A stretch of DNA of 53,944 bases from Lachnospiraceae bacterium. GTDB lineage: Bacteria > Bacillota > Clostridia > Lachnospirales > Lachnospiraceae. Both the position numbers and the translations under genes were made by a program. The DNA lies in contig JAFSCH010000038.1 in assembly GCA_017436865.1 (NCBI GenBank), forward strand, positions 1-53,944, read 5' to 3'. Under the pieces are notes generated by a model. It searched no databases. It was given only the letters and a program-made list of their open reading frames with translations, and was not told the origin of the DNA. Shown here piece by piece: positions 44,773 to 52,778 of the stretch. The first letter of the stretch is position 1, and the number at the start of each line of letters is the position of its first letter.

Positions 44773-45807
44773 CTATCTCTGTACTCTACCAGACGCATCT
44801 CCACCAGCAAGTGTTTCAACTTCTTTTCTAGACACTAAGTTAAAATCTCCAGGAATCGTATGTTTTAATGCTGAAGCAGCTACACCATATTCAAGAGCTG
44901 CCTTAAAATCTTTTCCATCTAAAAGACCACATATAACACCGCCTGCGAAAGAGTCTCCACCGCCTACACGATCAACAATTGGATGGATGCTGTATTCCTT
45001 AGAATGATAAAACTCCTTTGCATCTCTTGAGTAGATACATGCAGACCAACCATTATCAGAAGCAGAGTGACTTACTCGTAAAGAAGAAATGCAGTATTCA
45101 AAATTGTAATCTGCAACCATCTGTTCAAAAATTGACTTATAACCTACCAGTTCAAGATCACCACTTCTTACATCTGTATTACCCGGTTTATAGCCCAATA
45201 CCAATTCTGCATCTTCTTCATTTCCAATGCACACATCTACATACTGCATAAGATTCCTCATGATTTTTTGAGCTTTTTCTGAAGACCATAATTTCTTACG
45301 AAAATTCAAATCCACGGAAACTTTAACGCCATGCTTCTTTGCAACCTTTAAAGCTTCCTCCGTTAATACTGCTGCCGAATCAGAGACTGCTGGTGTAATA
45401 CCAGTAAAATGAAACCAATCTACGCCTTCAAAAATCTTATCAAAATCGAAATCAGTAACATTGGCTGTAGAGATAGAAGAATGTGCTCTATCGTAGACAA
45501 CCTTGGAAGGTCTCATAGCAGAACCAGACTCTAAGAAGTAGATTCCAAGTCTTTCTCCACATTTAGCAATATTCTGTGTTCCAACATTATATTTTCTCAA
45601 AGCAGCTACTGCGCATTCACCAATCTCGTTATCAGGCACTGCTGTAACAAACTCAACATTATGTCCATAATTTGCAAGAGATACTGCAACGTTAGCCTCT
45701 CCACCACCATAACATACATCAAACTCGTCTGCCTGGATAAATTTCTCATTGTTAGGTGTCGAAAGCCTTAACATAATCTCACCCATTGTAACTACTTTTT
45801 TACTCAT
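44773..45807 (-). CDS. kdgK: 2-keto-3-deoxygluconate kinase (PfkB family)
   Basis: The 344-residue sugar kinase has the N-terminal substrate region (GEIMLRLSTPN, GGGEANVAVSLANYG) and the PfkB signature with catalytic Asp (VGGGDSFAGGVICGLL near residue 295). It phosphorylates 2-keto-3-deoxygluconate, and the downstream aldolase then cleaves the product. Together they serve uronate, galacturonate or pectin breakdown whose upper genes are not in this window. GGAGG precedes the ATG. The promoter contains a perfect palindrome. Confidence 0.92.
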   Translation of the reverse strand: MSKKVVTMGEIMLRLSTPNNEKFIQADEFDVCYGGGEANVAVSLANYGHNVEFVTAVPDNEIGECAVAALRKYNVGTQNIAKCGERLGIYFLESGSAMRPSKVVYDRAHSSISTANVTDFDFDKIFEGVDWFHFTGITPAVSDSAAVLTEEALKVAKKHGVKVSVDLNFRKKLWSSEKAQKIMRNLMQYVDVCIGNEEDAELVLGYKPGNTDVRSGDLELVGYKSIFEQMVADYNFEYCISSLRVSHSASDNGWSACIYSRDAKEFYHSKEYSIHPIVDRVGGGDSFAGGVICGLLDGKDFKAALEYGVAASALKHTIPGDFNLVSRKEVETLAGGDASGRVQR

Positions 45808-45903
45808 CTTCCTATCCCTCCATTATTTTTAACCCTTTTCTTTTATGAAGTATTCCCAACCTTACATGTTTTTAACAAAATAAAAACCAATTTCATCACG
45901 CTT

Positions 45904-45921
45904 ATTGTAAGCGCTTACAAT
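45904..45921. promoter_or_regulatory. cre/LacI-type operator of the kdg operon
   Basis: ATTGTAAGCGCTTACAAT is a perfect 18-bp palindrome fitting the CcpA cre consensus and LacI/KdgR-type operators. It lies 3 bases downstream of the -10 box, a repressing position. Confidence 0.85.
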
Positions 45922-45924
45922 TGT

Positions 45925-45953
45925 ATTTTATATTGCTTTTTTGTGTAAATCAA
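45925..45953 (-). promoter_or_regulatory. kdgK promoter
   Basis: On the minus strand TTGATT (45948-45953) and TAAAAT (45925-45930) have a 17-base spacer. The leader to the kdgK ATG is about 110 nt. Confidence 0.8.
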
Positions 45954-46122
45954 CCATATTTCACATCAAAACCGTAATCATTTTTAGGCATTTTTAGCAA
46001 TACCTTCCCTTGCCCTCCATCTTTTTTTTATTTTTTCCACACGCTGTCTTTTCATTATGAAAACAGTTACATTTTTATAAGAAATAATTACATTTTCAAT
46101 CTCTTCTCTTTATCTATTCCTC
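45954..46122. other. Intergenic, no gene recognised
   Basis: AT-rich sequence between the kdg promoter and the terminator of the DUF2974 operon. I see no ORF or strong structure. Confidence 0.5.
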
Positions 46123-46153
46123 AAAAGGAGACAGCTCTTATCTGTCTCCTTTT
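46123..46153 (-). terminator. Terminator of the DUF3810-DUF2974 operon
   Basis: AAAAGGAGACAG and CTGTCTCCTTTT form a 12-bp perfect stem. The hairpin includes the final codons and stop of the DUF2974 gene. Confidence 0.8.
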
Positions 46154-47337
46154 ATTCCATTCAGAATGAAATCATCCATTCTGCCTCGCATGCGTTCTAT
46201 TAATTTCCATTTCTGAATTCTTTCATGCTGATCTTTTGCCATAAGTTCTACGACAAATATTGCCATTTCCCACAAAATGTTCTTTGTTTCTTCATCCATT
46301 TCACGATAGGCATTTCTAACCAGCTTCATTTTCTTTAAAAGCTCTGATGATGGTGTCTTAAAATCTGAAAGTGTCTGTGCCTCTGTTACTTCGACCATAC
46401 AAAACAATTCATTCAAAAAATTTTCTGTTCTTTCTCTCCCTAAATCATAAATCCATTGATTCATTCTCTCATAAAGAGCTTTTCTCACCGGTTCATTACT
46501 CTCTGCTCGCACAAAAAAATCATTCTCAATACACCATGACAGAGGCATATGCTGTTGCACTCCCACTTTCTCACTTTCTATGAGAATATATTCTATCGAC
46601 TTCTCATCATGATCCTGCATGAGCATCCCTACAAAAGATTCCTTTGGTACATATTTTATTATTTTTTCTTTTACCGAAGCATAATCTAATGTTTCCATAA
46701 AATCCGGTCTAAAACCTGGACCATCATAATCATACACTTTACCAATCTTATGCTTTAGCTTCGAATCACAACACATTGCTGCATATGCTGCAAGATTCCC
46801 CCCTTTTGAATGTCCTCCTAGGTAAAAACGTGCATTTTTTCTTCTTACAAACTTCCTCGCAACCGCTTCTACATAATCCGCACTTCTTTTTTGAGCTTCT
46901 ATAGGAGTCCGATACGCCATACAGAAATCTTCTTTCCAACCGATCAGCCCATCATCTGTCCCTCGAAAAGCAATATAAATATCACCATTTCCTAGTAAAA
47001 AAGTAATCGCACTAAACTGTAGCGACTGTTCTTTATCTATCGCATTTACGTAATAATTTGCCTTCATACTACGGAAACGCCTTGTTTCAAGAATCTTATA
47101 AAACAGTTCTCTATTCTGTGCTTCCTCCCATGTAACCGACAAAAAATTCTTCTCATCCATATTCTCTTTCATATATTCTGTTGTTACTGCAGGCTTTGTT
47201 TCTTCTATTCCCGGAACAACTCCGTCATAAACATAATAAGATAGATGTGCCAGAATTAGCCCATCTATCTCACAAAGCGGTTTCTCTATAAAATTATATC
47301 CACCATATTCTTCTAAATATGATACTATTGTCCCCAT
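46138..47337 (-). CDS. DUF2974 (Mbeg1-like) alpha/beta-hydrolase-type protein
   Basis: The 399-residue protein has a lipase-like nucleophile elbow GGHSKGGNLAAYAA near residue 170, preceded by IYIAFRGTDD and followed by VYDYDGPGF. This fits the DUF2974 family related to class 3 lipases. Catalytic Asp and His are not certain. No signal peptide is present. Its ATG directly abuts the stop of the DUF3810 gene (TAG-ATG), so the two are translationally coupled and may act together on the cell surface or lipids. Confidence 0.85.
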   Translation of the reverse strand: MGTIVSYLEEYGGYNFIEKPLCEIDGLILAHLSYYVYDGVVPGIEETKPAVTTEYMKENMDEKNFLSVTWEEAQNRELFYKILETRRFRSMKANYYVNAIDKEQSLQFSAITFLLGNGDIYIAFRGTDDGLIGWKEDFCMAYRTPIEAQKRSADYVEAVARKFVRRKNARFYLGGHSKGGNLAAYAAMCCDSKLKHKIGKVYDYDGPGFRPDFMETLDYASVKEKIIKYVPKESFVGMLMQDHDEKSIEYILIESEKVGVQQHMPLSWCIENDFFVRAESNEPVRKALYERMNQWIYDLGRERTENFLNELFCMVEVTEAQTLSDFKTPSSELLKKMKLVRNAYREMDEETKNILWEMAIFVVELMAKDQHERIQKWKLIERMRGRMDDFILNGIKGDR

Positions 47338-48528
47338 CTAATACAGCACCCCATTATAATAATCAAGTAATAAATTTACTACCTTATCATACTGCTGCAT
47401 GCCTTCCTCAACACCATTCAGCCTCAGAGTTGTTTCCATAAGGGTATTCGAAACTTTTTTCACCGTTGCAGTTCTTACAACAGCTTTTTTCTCTACCACT
47501 TCCCAATCTTCCTTTGACAAAAAAATGTTATCTTCAGCCACAAGGTCGCTGATTCTTACATGCCTTTTATATACATTTTTATTATTATCTATTGACTTAT
47601 AGAAGTCATTATTCACATAATTCAAAACACTTAAATATCCACAATACTGTAAAAACAAATCTTCAGACTCTATACAGGCAAGAAAACCAATAAAATTTGC
47701 ATCATCCTCATAGATAAATCCCTTTGTATGTGACAACTCATGACATACCGTCGGCGCTACATTACATATATGCATCATAGAGTTAATATTCGCCTCCATA
47801 GAAAACGGAAAATAATATCCCTGAATATACTGCTGACTAAAAAATTCAGAAGCAGACAAATACTTCGGTGTCACATAAAAACCAGATAATTGTTCATACT
47901 TTTCTCCAAGATGCTCCATTGCTCTTACAGACTCTGCCATTAAATCTCCGCGATAAACAGCATTCCCTTTTTCATCACGTTCAATTTGTAGTGCCAGCGC
48001 ATTGCATTTTTCTACCAAATAATCACGTAATATAATAATATTTTTCTTTGTATATACTGTCCTTTTCTCTGTCATAACTTCTGTTACCGCGGACGCCTTG
48101 ACATCAACAACCATGCTTCCTACTTCATTGCTACTCATATATTTTTCCGAAAAACTTGATGCATGATACATAATAAAACAATTGCATGTCATAACATCGC
48201 ATACTATAAGCCCTATCCACGCATAAATCCTCCAGTATTTCACCAATGCATTTTTATGTTTTCCACAAGCAAAAACATTCCATACCAAAAATGCTATCCC
48301 AAATACCGTAAGAAACACTGCAAGAACAAGCATAATCTCACCAACTGAAAAAGGCACAAGGCTTGTGAGTCTGGCATATGTGTTTAACCAGATAGGATAA
48401 ACATATGCAATATACCAATCACAAAAATCCACACTCAACCATGCTGTAATATTTACTAAAATAATCACAGCTACACCCATCACATAAATTCTTTTTCTGA
48501 TATCATGCTTTTTTCCTTGTCCATCCAT
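47338..48528 (-). CDS. DUF3810 membrane protein with HExxH-like zinc motif
   Basis: Three hydrophobic helices (about residues 14-35, 58-85 and 98-120) are followed by a large extracellular domain with CHELSHTKGFIYEDDANF near residue 260. This HELSH motif and the downstream acidic residues are a metallopeptidase signature, as expected for DUF3810. The substrate is unknown. A GGAG site precedes the ATG. It is the first gene of the pair with the DUF2974 protein. Confidence 0.86.
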   Translation of the reverse strand: MDGQGKKHDIRKRIYVMGVAVIILVNITAWLSVDFCDWYIAYVYPIWLNTYARLTSLVPFSVGEIMLVLAVFLTVFGIAFLVWNVFACGKHKNALVKYWRIYAWIGLIVCDVMTCNCFIMYHASSFSEKYMSSNEVGSMVVDVKASAVTEVMTEKRTVYTKKNIIILRDYLVEKCNALALQIERDEKGNAVYRGDLMAESVRAMEHLGEKYEQLSGFYVTPKYLSASEFFSQQYIQGYYFPFSMEANINSMMHICNVAPTVCHELSHTKGFIYEDDANFIGFLACIESEDLFLQYCGYLSVLNYVNNDFYKSIDNNKNVYKRHVRISDLVAEDNIFLSKEDWEVVEKKAVVRTATVKKVSNTLMETTLRLNGVEEGMQQYDKVVNLLLDYYNGVLY

Positions 48529-48695
48529 GGCAAAAATCTCCTTTGGCGTTTTTCTGCATATGTTTATTTTACCGCATTTTTATTATTAAATTTTAAATAA
48601 TTTGTAAACATTCGCCAAATTGATTTTTATCTATTATTATTTTACCATATTTTTACACAATTCAAAGTTTTTTTCATTTATTATTTTCTACATCT

Positions 48696-49973
48696 TTACC
48701 TCTCTTCACCATCTTTCAACAACATATACTCTTCAAATCTACCTGCATCACTTACCTTCAAATTTGCACTTATATATACTCCATCCTCACGATAATCCAT
48801 TTCATAAACTACTGCATTATCATTCAGGTATGACACCACATCCCCACGTTTATATGGTATCAGCAATTCACAATCCTGATATCCACCAGCAAGCTTTCCA
48901 GCTATTAAATTCAAAAGGGCCTCGATTCCATCCGCTGCCTTTGCTGACATAAAAATCTTATCATTTCCCTGTATCATTGCTAAATGCCCCATTCCGCATA
49001 AATCTGCCTTATTAAATACATAAATCATCGGAATATGATCTGCACCTAACTCATGTAACGTATCTTGCGTCACTTTCATATATTCCGTATGATTTTCATC
49101 CGAATAATCAATAATCTGCAAAAGCAAATCTGCTTCTCTTACTTCCTCAAGAGTGGAACGAAATGCTTTAATCAGATTATGTGGCAATTTCGAAATAAAT
49201 CCAACCGTATCAGATAGTAGAAAAGGATTTCTATCCGGCGGAGCAATTCGTCTTACAGTAGTATCCAAAGTTGCAAAGAGCATATCCTTCTCAAAGACTC
49301 TCTTTTCTTCATCTCCAATGTAAGTATTTACAAGCATATTCATAATCGTAGACTTCCCTGCATTGGTATAACCTACCAGTGCAACACGAGGAATTCCTGA
49401 CTGTGCTCTCTTCTTACGCTGTACCTCACGCTCTCCAGCGATTTCCTCCAATTCACGCTTCATACTGGTTAAACGCTGTTCTAGACGTCTTCTGTCCAGC
49501 TCAATCTTTTTTTCTCCGGCTCCCTTATTACTCATGGAACCACTTCCACCACCCTGTCTTGACAGAGCCTCATGTAATCCTACCAATCTAGGAAGCATAT
49601 ATTGTAATCTCGCAACCTCTACCTGAAGCTTTGCTTCCTTTGTTTTTGCTCGTGAAGAAAAAATTTCCAGAATTAATGTTGTTCTATCCATAACAGGCTT
49701 CCCCAAAGCATCCTGTAAATTTCTTAGCTGTATTGGAGATAGTGCATTATCAAAAATTACAATATCAGCCGCTAGATGCTCGGCCGCATCCCTCACTTCT
49801 TCTACTTTACCTGAACCAATGTAAGTTGCATTATTCACATTTTCCATGTTCTGTTCTGCCTGCCCTACGACTTCCATATCACAAGCCTCTGCCAGACTTG
49901 CAAGTTCCTTCATCGATAATTCAAAATTATCCCCCTGATTCAGATTCACTCCTACAATTAGTGCTCTTTCCAT
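48696..49973 (-). CDS. hflX: Ribosome-associated GTPase HflX
   Basis: HflX splits stalled or stressed ribosomes. The 425-residue protein has the N-terminal HflX domain (ERALIVGVNLNQGDNF), a helical linker with GGSGSMSNKGAGEKKIELDR and the G domain: G1 GYTNAGKST near residue 205, G3 DTVGFI, G4 NKADL. Its short C-terminal part is typical. The ribosome site (TTAGG) is weak, whereas the promoter at 50065-50093 is strong. Confidence 0.96.
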   Translation of the reverse strand: MERALIVGVNLNQGDNFELSMKELASLAEACDMEVVGQAEQNMENVNNATYIGSGKVEEVRDAAEHLAADIVIFDNALSPIQLRNLQDALGKPVMDRTTLILEIFSSRAKTKEAKLQVEVARLQYMLPRLVGLHEALSRQGGGSGSMSNKGAGEKKIELDRRRLEQRLTSMKRELEEIAGEREVQRKKRAQSGIPRVALVGYTNAGKSTIMNMLVNTYIGDEEKRVFEKDMLFATLDTTVRRIAPPDRNPFLLSDTVGFISKLPHNLIKAFRSTLEEVREADLLLQIIDYSDENHTEYMKVTQDTLHELGADHIPMIYVFNKADLCGMGHLAMIQGNDKIFMSAKAADGIEALLNLIAGKLAGGYQDCELLIPYKRGDVVSYLNDNAVVYEMDYREDGVYISANLKVSDAGRFEEYMLLKDGEER

Positions 49974-50064
49974 TTTTTATACCTAAGCCTTTCCGCAACA
50001 ATATATCTCTTAACATATGCCTATTACACACCAAAATCGTAACTATTCAGTATAGTCACCCCAA

Positions 50065-50093
50065 ATCATATATGTTATAATTCCCCATGTCAA
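50065..50093 (-). promoter_or_regulatory. hflX promoter
   Basis: On the minus strand TTGACA (50088-50093) and TATGAT (50065-50070) are 17 bases apart, about 85 bases upstream of the hflX ATG. The dispersed TACTGAATAGTTA repeat lies in the transcribed leader. Confidence 0.85.
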
Positions 50094-50099
50094 CCATTT

Positions 50100-50249
50100 C
50101 ATAAGCGCAAAGAAGGCTTTATTCCGATAGCAAAGAATTGGGAGGATACTACCAGAACAAAGCCTTCTTTTAAGGATTACTATATTGAAAAAGAGTTAAG
50201 TGAAAAGCTTTTGGAATTTGAAACTTATTGTTCCAAAATCTATATTTAA
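50100..50249 (+). pseudogene. Possible gene remnant of about 49 codons, no start codon
   Basis: An open frame ending TAA at 50247-50249 reads HKRKEGFIPIAKNWEDTTR and ends in ELSEKLLEFETYCSKIYI, with a protein-like amino-acid mix. No ATG or ribosome site is in frame, and the frame runs back into the hflX promoter. It may be the tail of a truncated gene or a chance frame. I do not recognise the family. Confidence 0.35.
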
Positions 50250-50319
50250 TATAACAAATTGTCTGACAATTGTCAATATTTTTTCTCATAAACATTAAAT
50301 TATTTTTTTATTATTTTCA

Positions 50320-50348
50320 TTGACTTTTTTATGTGAATATGGTTAAAT
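50320..50348 (+). promoter_or_regulatory. Promoter of tRNA-Pro
   Basis: TTGACT (50320-50325) and TTAAAT (50343-50348) are 17 bases apart, about 15 bases before the mature tRNA. Confidence 0.6.
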
Positions 50349-50364
50349 AACTGTTGTTGATTAT

Positions 50365-50439
50365 CGGGGTGTGGCTCAGTTTGGCTAGAGCACCATCTTA
50401 GGGAGGTGGGGGCCGCAAGTTCGAATCTTGTCACTCCGA
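50365..50439 (+). tRNA. tRNA-Pro, anticodon AGG
   Basis: A 75-nt cloverleaf: acceptor CGGGGTG/CACTCCG with one G-T pair, D-arm GGCTCAG...TAGAGC, anticodon stem CCATC/GGTGG with loop TTAGGGA, T-arm GCAAGTTCGAATCTTGT. C1 and anticodon AGG indicate proline. CCA is not encoded. Confidence 0.92.
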
Positions 50440-50457
50440 TTGATTTATAGAGTAAGA

Positions 50458-50492
50458 AATACCGTAGAACTCAAGGGTTCTGCGGTATTTTT
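50458..50492 (+). terminator. Terminator after tRNA-Pro
   Basis: AAATACCGTAGAAC and GTTCTGCGGTATTT pair with one mismatch around a 6-nt loop, followed by a T-run. Confidence 0.88.
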
Positions 50493-50564
50493 GCTTGTAA
50501 AAAAGAATACACTCAATACACACCTATACATTCCATTCAAACTCCTCTATAGGCTCATTACTCC

Positions 50565-51275
50565 TTATGACTTCTTTATAAAATACTTCTCACGAAATGC
50601 CTCATAATCCGCCTTAGCAATCTGATACTGTTCTCTCATAGTATCATCCGCTTGCAAATACTCTTTTGGTTCTACAGCCTCTGCAAGTGCATCCGATATA
50701 ATTCTAATCAAGTATTTTTTTTGCTCATAATTCGCCATAACCAAAGAGTCTCTCACATACATTGGATTTTTTCGTAATAATTCCACTCGAAAATCAATTC
50801 CCTTACCAGTTAAATAGTGCCACAAAAACGTAATACAAGTTCTTGTATTTCCTTCTCTAAACGGATGAATTATCCACAATTCCAATAGAAATTCAGATAC
50901 CTTATTCCCAATTTCACTTTCTTCTTTCCATTCAAAATCCTTATATCTTTTTAATAATTCATCCAACTGTCTTTCAATATCATGATAATCCACATATTCC
51001 GTTGAACCACCAGACAGAACTCTCTCGCTTTTATATAAATTTTCTTTTCTAAAAGTTCCTGCCCACTCATAAATATCACCAAATAGATATTTATGAATAT
51101 GAATCAAATGTTGCTTATCATAAGTGCATTCTATTCTATCCTGTCTCACATCAAGTCCCAAAAGTTTTGCAGTCACTTTCTGTATTTCTAATTTTTCCAA
51201 AAGTTCTTTGTCATGAATATTATATTTATTAATCAAAACTTCACTATCTGGATAACAATGTCTTCCACCACTCAT
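50565..51275 (-). CDS. Fic-family AMP-transferase (toxin-like)
   Basis: The 236-residue protein carries a canonical Fic core HPFREGNTR (His137 to Arg145), matching HPFx(D/E)GNxxR, so AMP transfer to a hydroxyl side chain is expected. The flap region is around YKSERVLSGGSTEYVDY, and DIYEWAGTFR is the usual pre-core motif. I see no internal inhibitory (S/T)xxxE(G/N) helix, as expected for a class I Fic controlled by a separate antitoxin. The ATG follows GGGAG and lies 3 bases after the XRE gene stop. Targets such as gyrase or topoisomerase IV are inference from VbhT/FicT. Confidence 0.92.
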   Translation of the reverse strand: MSGGRHCYPDSEVLINKYNIHDKELLEKLEIQKVTAKLLGLDVRQDRIECTYDKQHLIHIHKYLFGDIYEWAGTFRKENLYKSERVLSGGSTEYVDYHDIERQLDELLKRYKDFEWKEESEIGNKVSEFLLELWIIHPFREGNTRTCITFLWHYLTGKGIDFRVELLRKNPMYVRDSLVMANYEQKKYLIRIISDALAEAVEPKEYLQADDTMREQYQIAKADYEAFREKYFIKKS

Positions 51276-51278
51276 TTG

Positions 51279-51638
51279 CTACACTCCCAAATATTCCAAT
51301 CTATCTATTCTTGCTTCCATTTCCTCCAATGAAATCTTTCCAAAAATATAGGATTCTAATACATCCATAAACTTTTCATCCGGACCATTAGTAGCTGTCA
51401 AAACAATCGCTAATGCCTTTTCTACACTTTTCCTTCTTCTCTCACATGCTTCAACATATGCCTCGTCAACAAGAATTCCTTTATATTCTAAGATAGTCTT
51501 AATCATACCGATTACATAACTTGGTGGGTTTCGTCTTTCCTGTTCCCAATCTTTTAATGTCGCAACCGGTATTTCAAACATATTTGCAAATTTACTCTGA
51601 CTTAATCCAGTTTGTAAGCGTAACTCTTTTATACTCAT
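51279..51638 (-). CDS. XRE helix-turn-helix protein fused to a VbhA-like domain (Fic antitoxin)
   Basis: Residues 1-60 form an XRE-type DNA-binding domain (IKELRLQTGLSQSKFANMFEIP, TLKDWEQERRNP). Residues about 70-119 resemble the small antitoxin VbhA (ERRRKSVEKALAIV, LESYIFGKISLEEMEARIDRL). Where VbhA carries the inhibitory SxxxEG helix, this protein reads IVLTAT, without the glutamate. The arrangement suggests an autoregulating antitoxin with unusual or lost Fic inhibition. ATG 51638 has 9-base spacing from GGGAG; an earlier ATG is too close. It lies 3 bases upstream of fic. Confidence 0.82.
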   Translation of the reverse strand: MSIKELRLQTGLSQSKFANMFEIPVATLKDWEQERRNPPSYVIGMIKTILEYKGILVDEAYVEACERRRKSVEKALAIVLTATNGPDEKFMDVLESYIFGKISLEEMEARIDRLEYLGV

Positions 51639-51673
51639 TAATATCATCTCCCATTTTTATACGGTCTTAATAT

Positions 51674-51702
51674 ATTATACGGCATTGCCTACCAATATAC
51701 AA
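51674..51702 (-). promoter_or_regulatory. Promoter of the XRE-Fic operon
   Basis: On the minus strand TTGTAT (51697-51702) and TATAAT (51674-51679) are 17 bases apart. CCGTATAA recurs downstream as ACCGTATAA, and GGCAATGCC is palindromic in the spacer. Both are candidate autoregulatory sites. Confidence 0.7.
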
Positions 51703-51772
51703 TTATTTTTATTATATCTTATCCTTGCAAATCCCCTTCCCATCCCTTACAATATCCATACACAAAACCACC

Positions 51773-51812
51773 CTAACCCATCAAAAAATCACATTTTCCG
51801 ATGAATTAGGGT
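51773..51812. other. Hairpin at the truncated end of the acetyltransferase gene
   Basis: CCCTAA-CATC and GATG-TTAGGG pair around a 17-nt loop. The last codons of the damaged gene are read from this structure, which may mark a rearrangement junction. Confidence 0.55.
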
Positions 51813-52041
51813 AACTCCAATACAACAATATACCTGAACCATAGTATTTCTCAGCACTTGAATTGTAGTCATTCCTAACTCTTCAAATCCACGTCTGATA
51901 AGTTCTCTTGCAGCTTCTGGCATATATCCTTTTCCCCAAAATGGTTTACCAATCCAGTAGCCTAACTCACACTCATCATCTCGCTCAGTCATATCTGTAT
52001 GTCCATTTTCGAAGTATCAGCCTTTCTGTTGTCAATCTCAT
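51789..52041 (-). pseudogene. Collapsed RimJ-type acetyltransferase gene
   Basis: An ATG at 52041 behind GAGGG begins MRLTTERLILRKWT, the usual start of RimJ/RimL acetyltransferases, but this frame ends after 18 codons. The next frame then reads DDECELGYWIGKPFWGKGYMPEAARELIRRGFEELGMTTI in consecutive pieces, the core of the same family. It continues into unrelated sequence (VLRNTMVQVYCC) and stops. About 60-70 middle codons and the C-terminus are missing. This shows internal deletion plus frameshift and loss of the end. Confidence 0.85.
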
Positions 52042-52091
52042 ATTTATCCCTCTATTGTATCTTTTCTATACTCTTTTAAGCCAAATATATA

Positions 52092-52778
52092 TTACTCAGC
52101 TTTCGGCATTCTTCCACAACATTTCTTCTCAGTACAGTAACCAGCAACTTCACACTTAGGTTTAAAATAATGCTTTACAAGATAGGCCCATTCCTCTGAA
52201 TAAGCTTCTAATTCTTTCATAATATCCTGCATGAGTCTACGATATTCCCAGTATGCTCTGGTACATAATCTTTGATGCGACATCTCAATTAAGTTACGAA
52301 CATTTCTCTTGTCCACAATTTTAGTACTCATACCAAGTGGGAGTAACATTGCTGCGTCTTCTCTTGGTACTCCACACTCTGTCTCTAACTTATTGCAGGT
52401 TTCTGCAATCTGCTGCATAAGCTCGGTGTATAACTTCTTTGTCTCTTCCTTCTTCTCTATCGTTGGTGGAATCACATATTCAAAGTTTTTGTAATTAATA
52501 TATCTGGTACTTGCCTGTAATCTGGTTGGCGCCCCTCCAATATGAGTATACCACTCTCTAATTACCCTGGCAGAATAACCGTCTAAAACCATTTCTACAT
52601 TCACATATTCCAAAACACGATGATGTCCTGATTCAATACAGTCCAATCCTCGCTTATAGTTTTTCTCTTTATCATTAATATCTGCCCCCCAGCAAACACC
52701 TGCGCGCTCTCCTACAAGTGTTATTGGATTCTTTGGTGTTTCACTTATAATTGTTACTTTTGCCATCTCTATCTTCAT
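52092..52778 (-). CDS. thyX: FAD-dependent thymidylate synthase ThyX
   Basis: ThyX methylates dUMP using FAD and methylene-tetrahydrofolate. The 228-residue protein keeps the family layout: SGHHRVLEYVNVEM, REWYTHIGGAPTRLQASTRYINY (a ThyX motif in a form lacking the strict RHR start) and NVRNLIEMSHQRLC. A Cys-rich tail (CTEKKCCGRMPKAE) is unusual and may bind metal. The ATG at 52778 is taken; ATG 52766 is a possible alternative. It pairs functionally with the dCMP deaminase at 23.1 kb. Confidence 0.93.
   Translation of the reverse strand: MKIEMAKVTIISETPKNPITLVGERAGVCWGADINDKEKNYKRGLDCIESGHHRVLEYVNVEMVLDGYSARVIREWYTHIGGAPTRLQASTRYINYKNFEYVIPPTIEKKEETKKLYTELMQQIAETCNKLETECGVPREDAAMLLPLGMSTKIVDKRNVRNLIEMSHQRLCTRAYWEYRRLMQDIMKELEAYSEEWAYLVKHYFKPKCEVAGYCTEKKCCGRMPKAE

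Larger units (their letters stand above)
49974..50364. other. Intergenic region upstream of hflX and tRNA-Pro
   Basis: Holds the hflX promoter, one copy of TAACTATTCAGTA at 50040-50052, a long-loop inverted repeat AAAGAAGGCTTT/AAAGCCTTCTTT (50109-50120, 50161-50172), the ORF remnant at 50100-50249 and the tRNA-Pro promoter. Confidence 0.6.

Noticed and set aside
50109-50172. Intrinsic terminator for a plus-strand transcript
   Set aside because: The 40-nt loop and only four T residues after the stem make it weak, and no complete gene precedes it.
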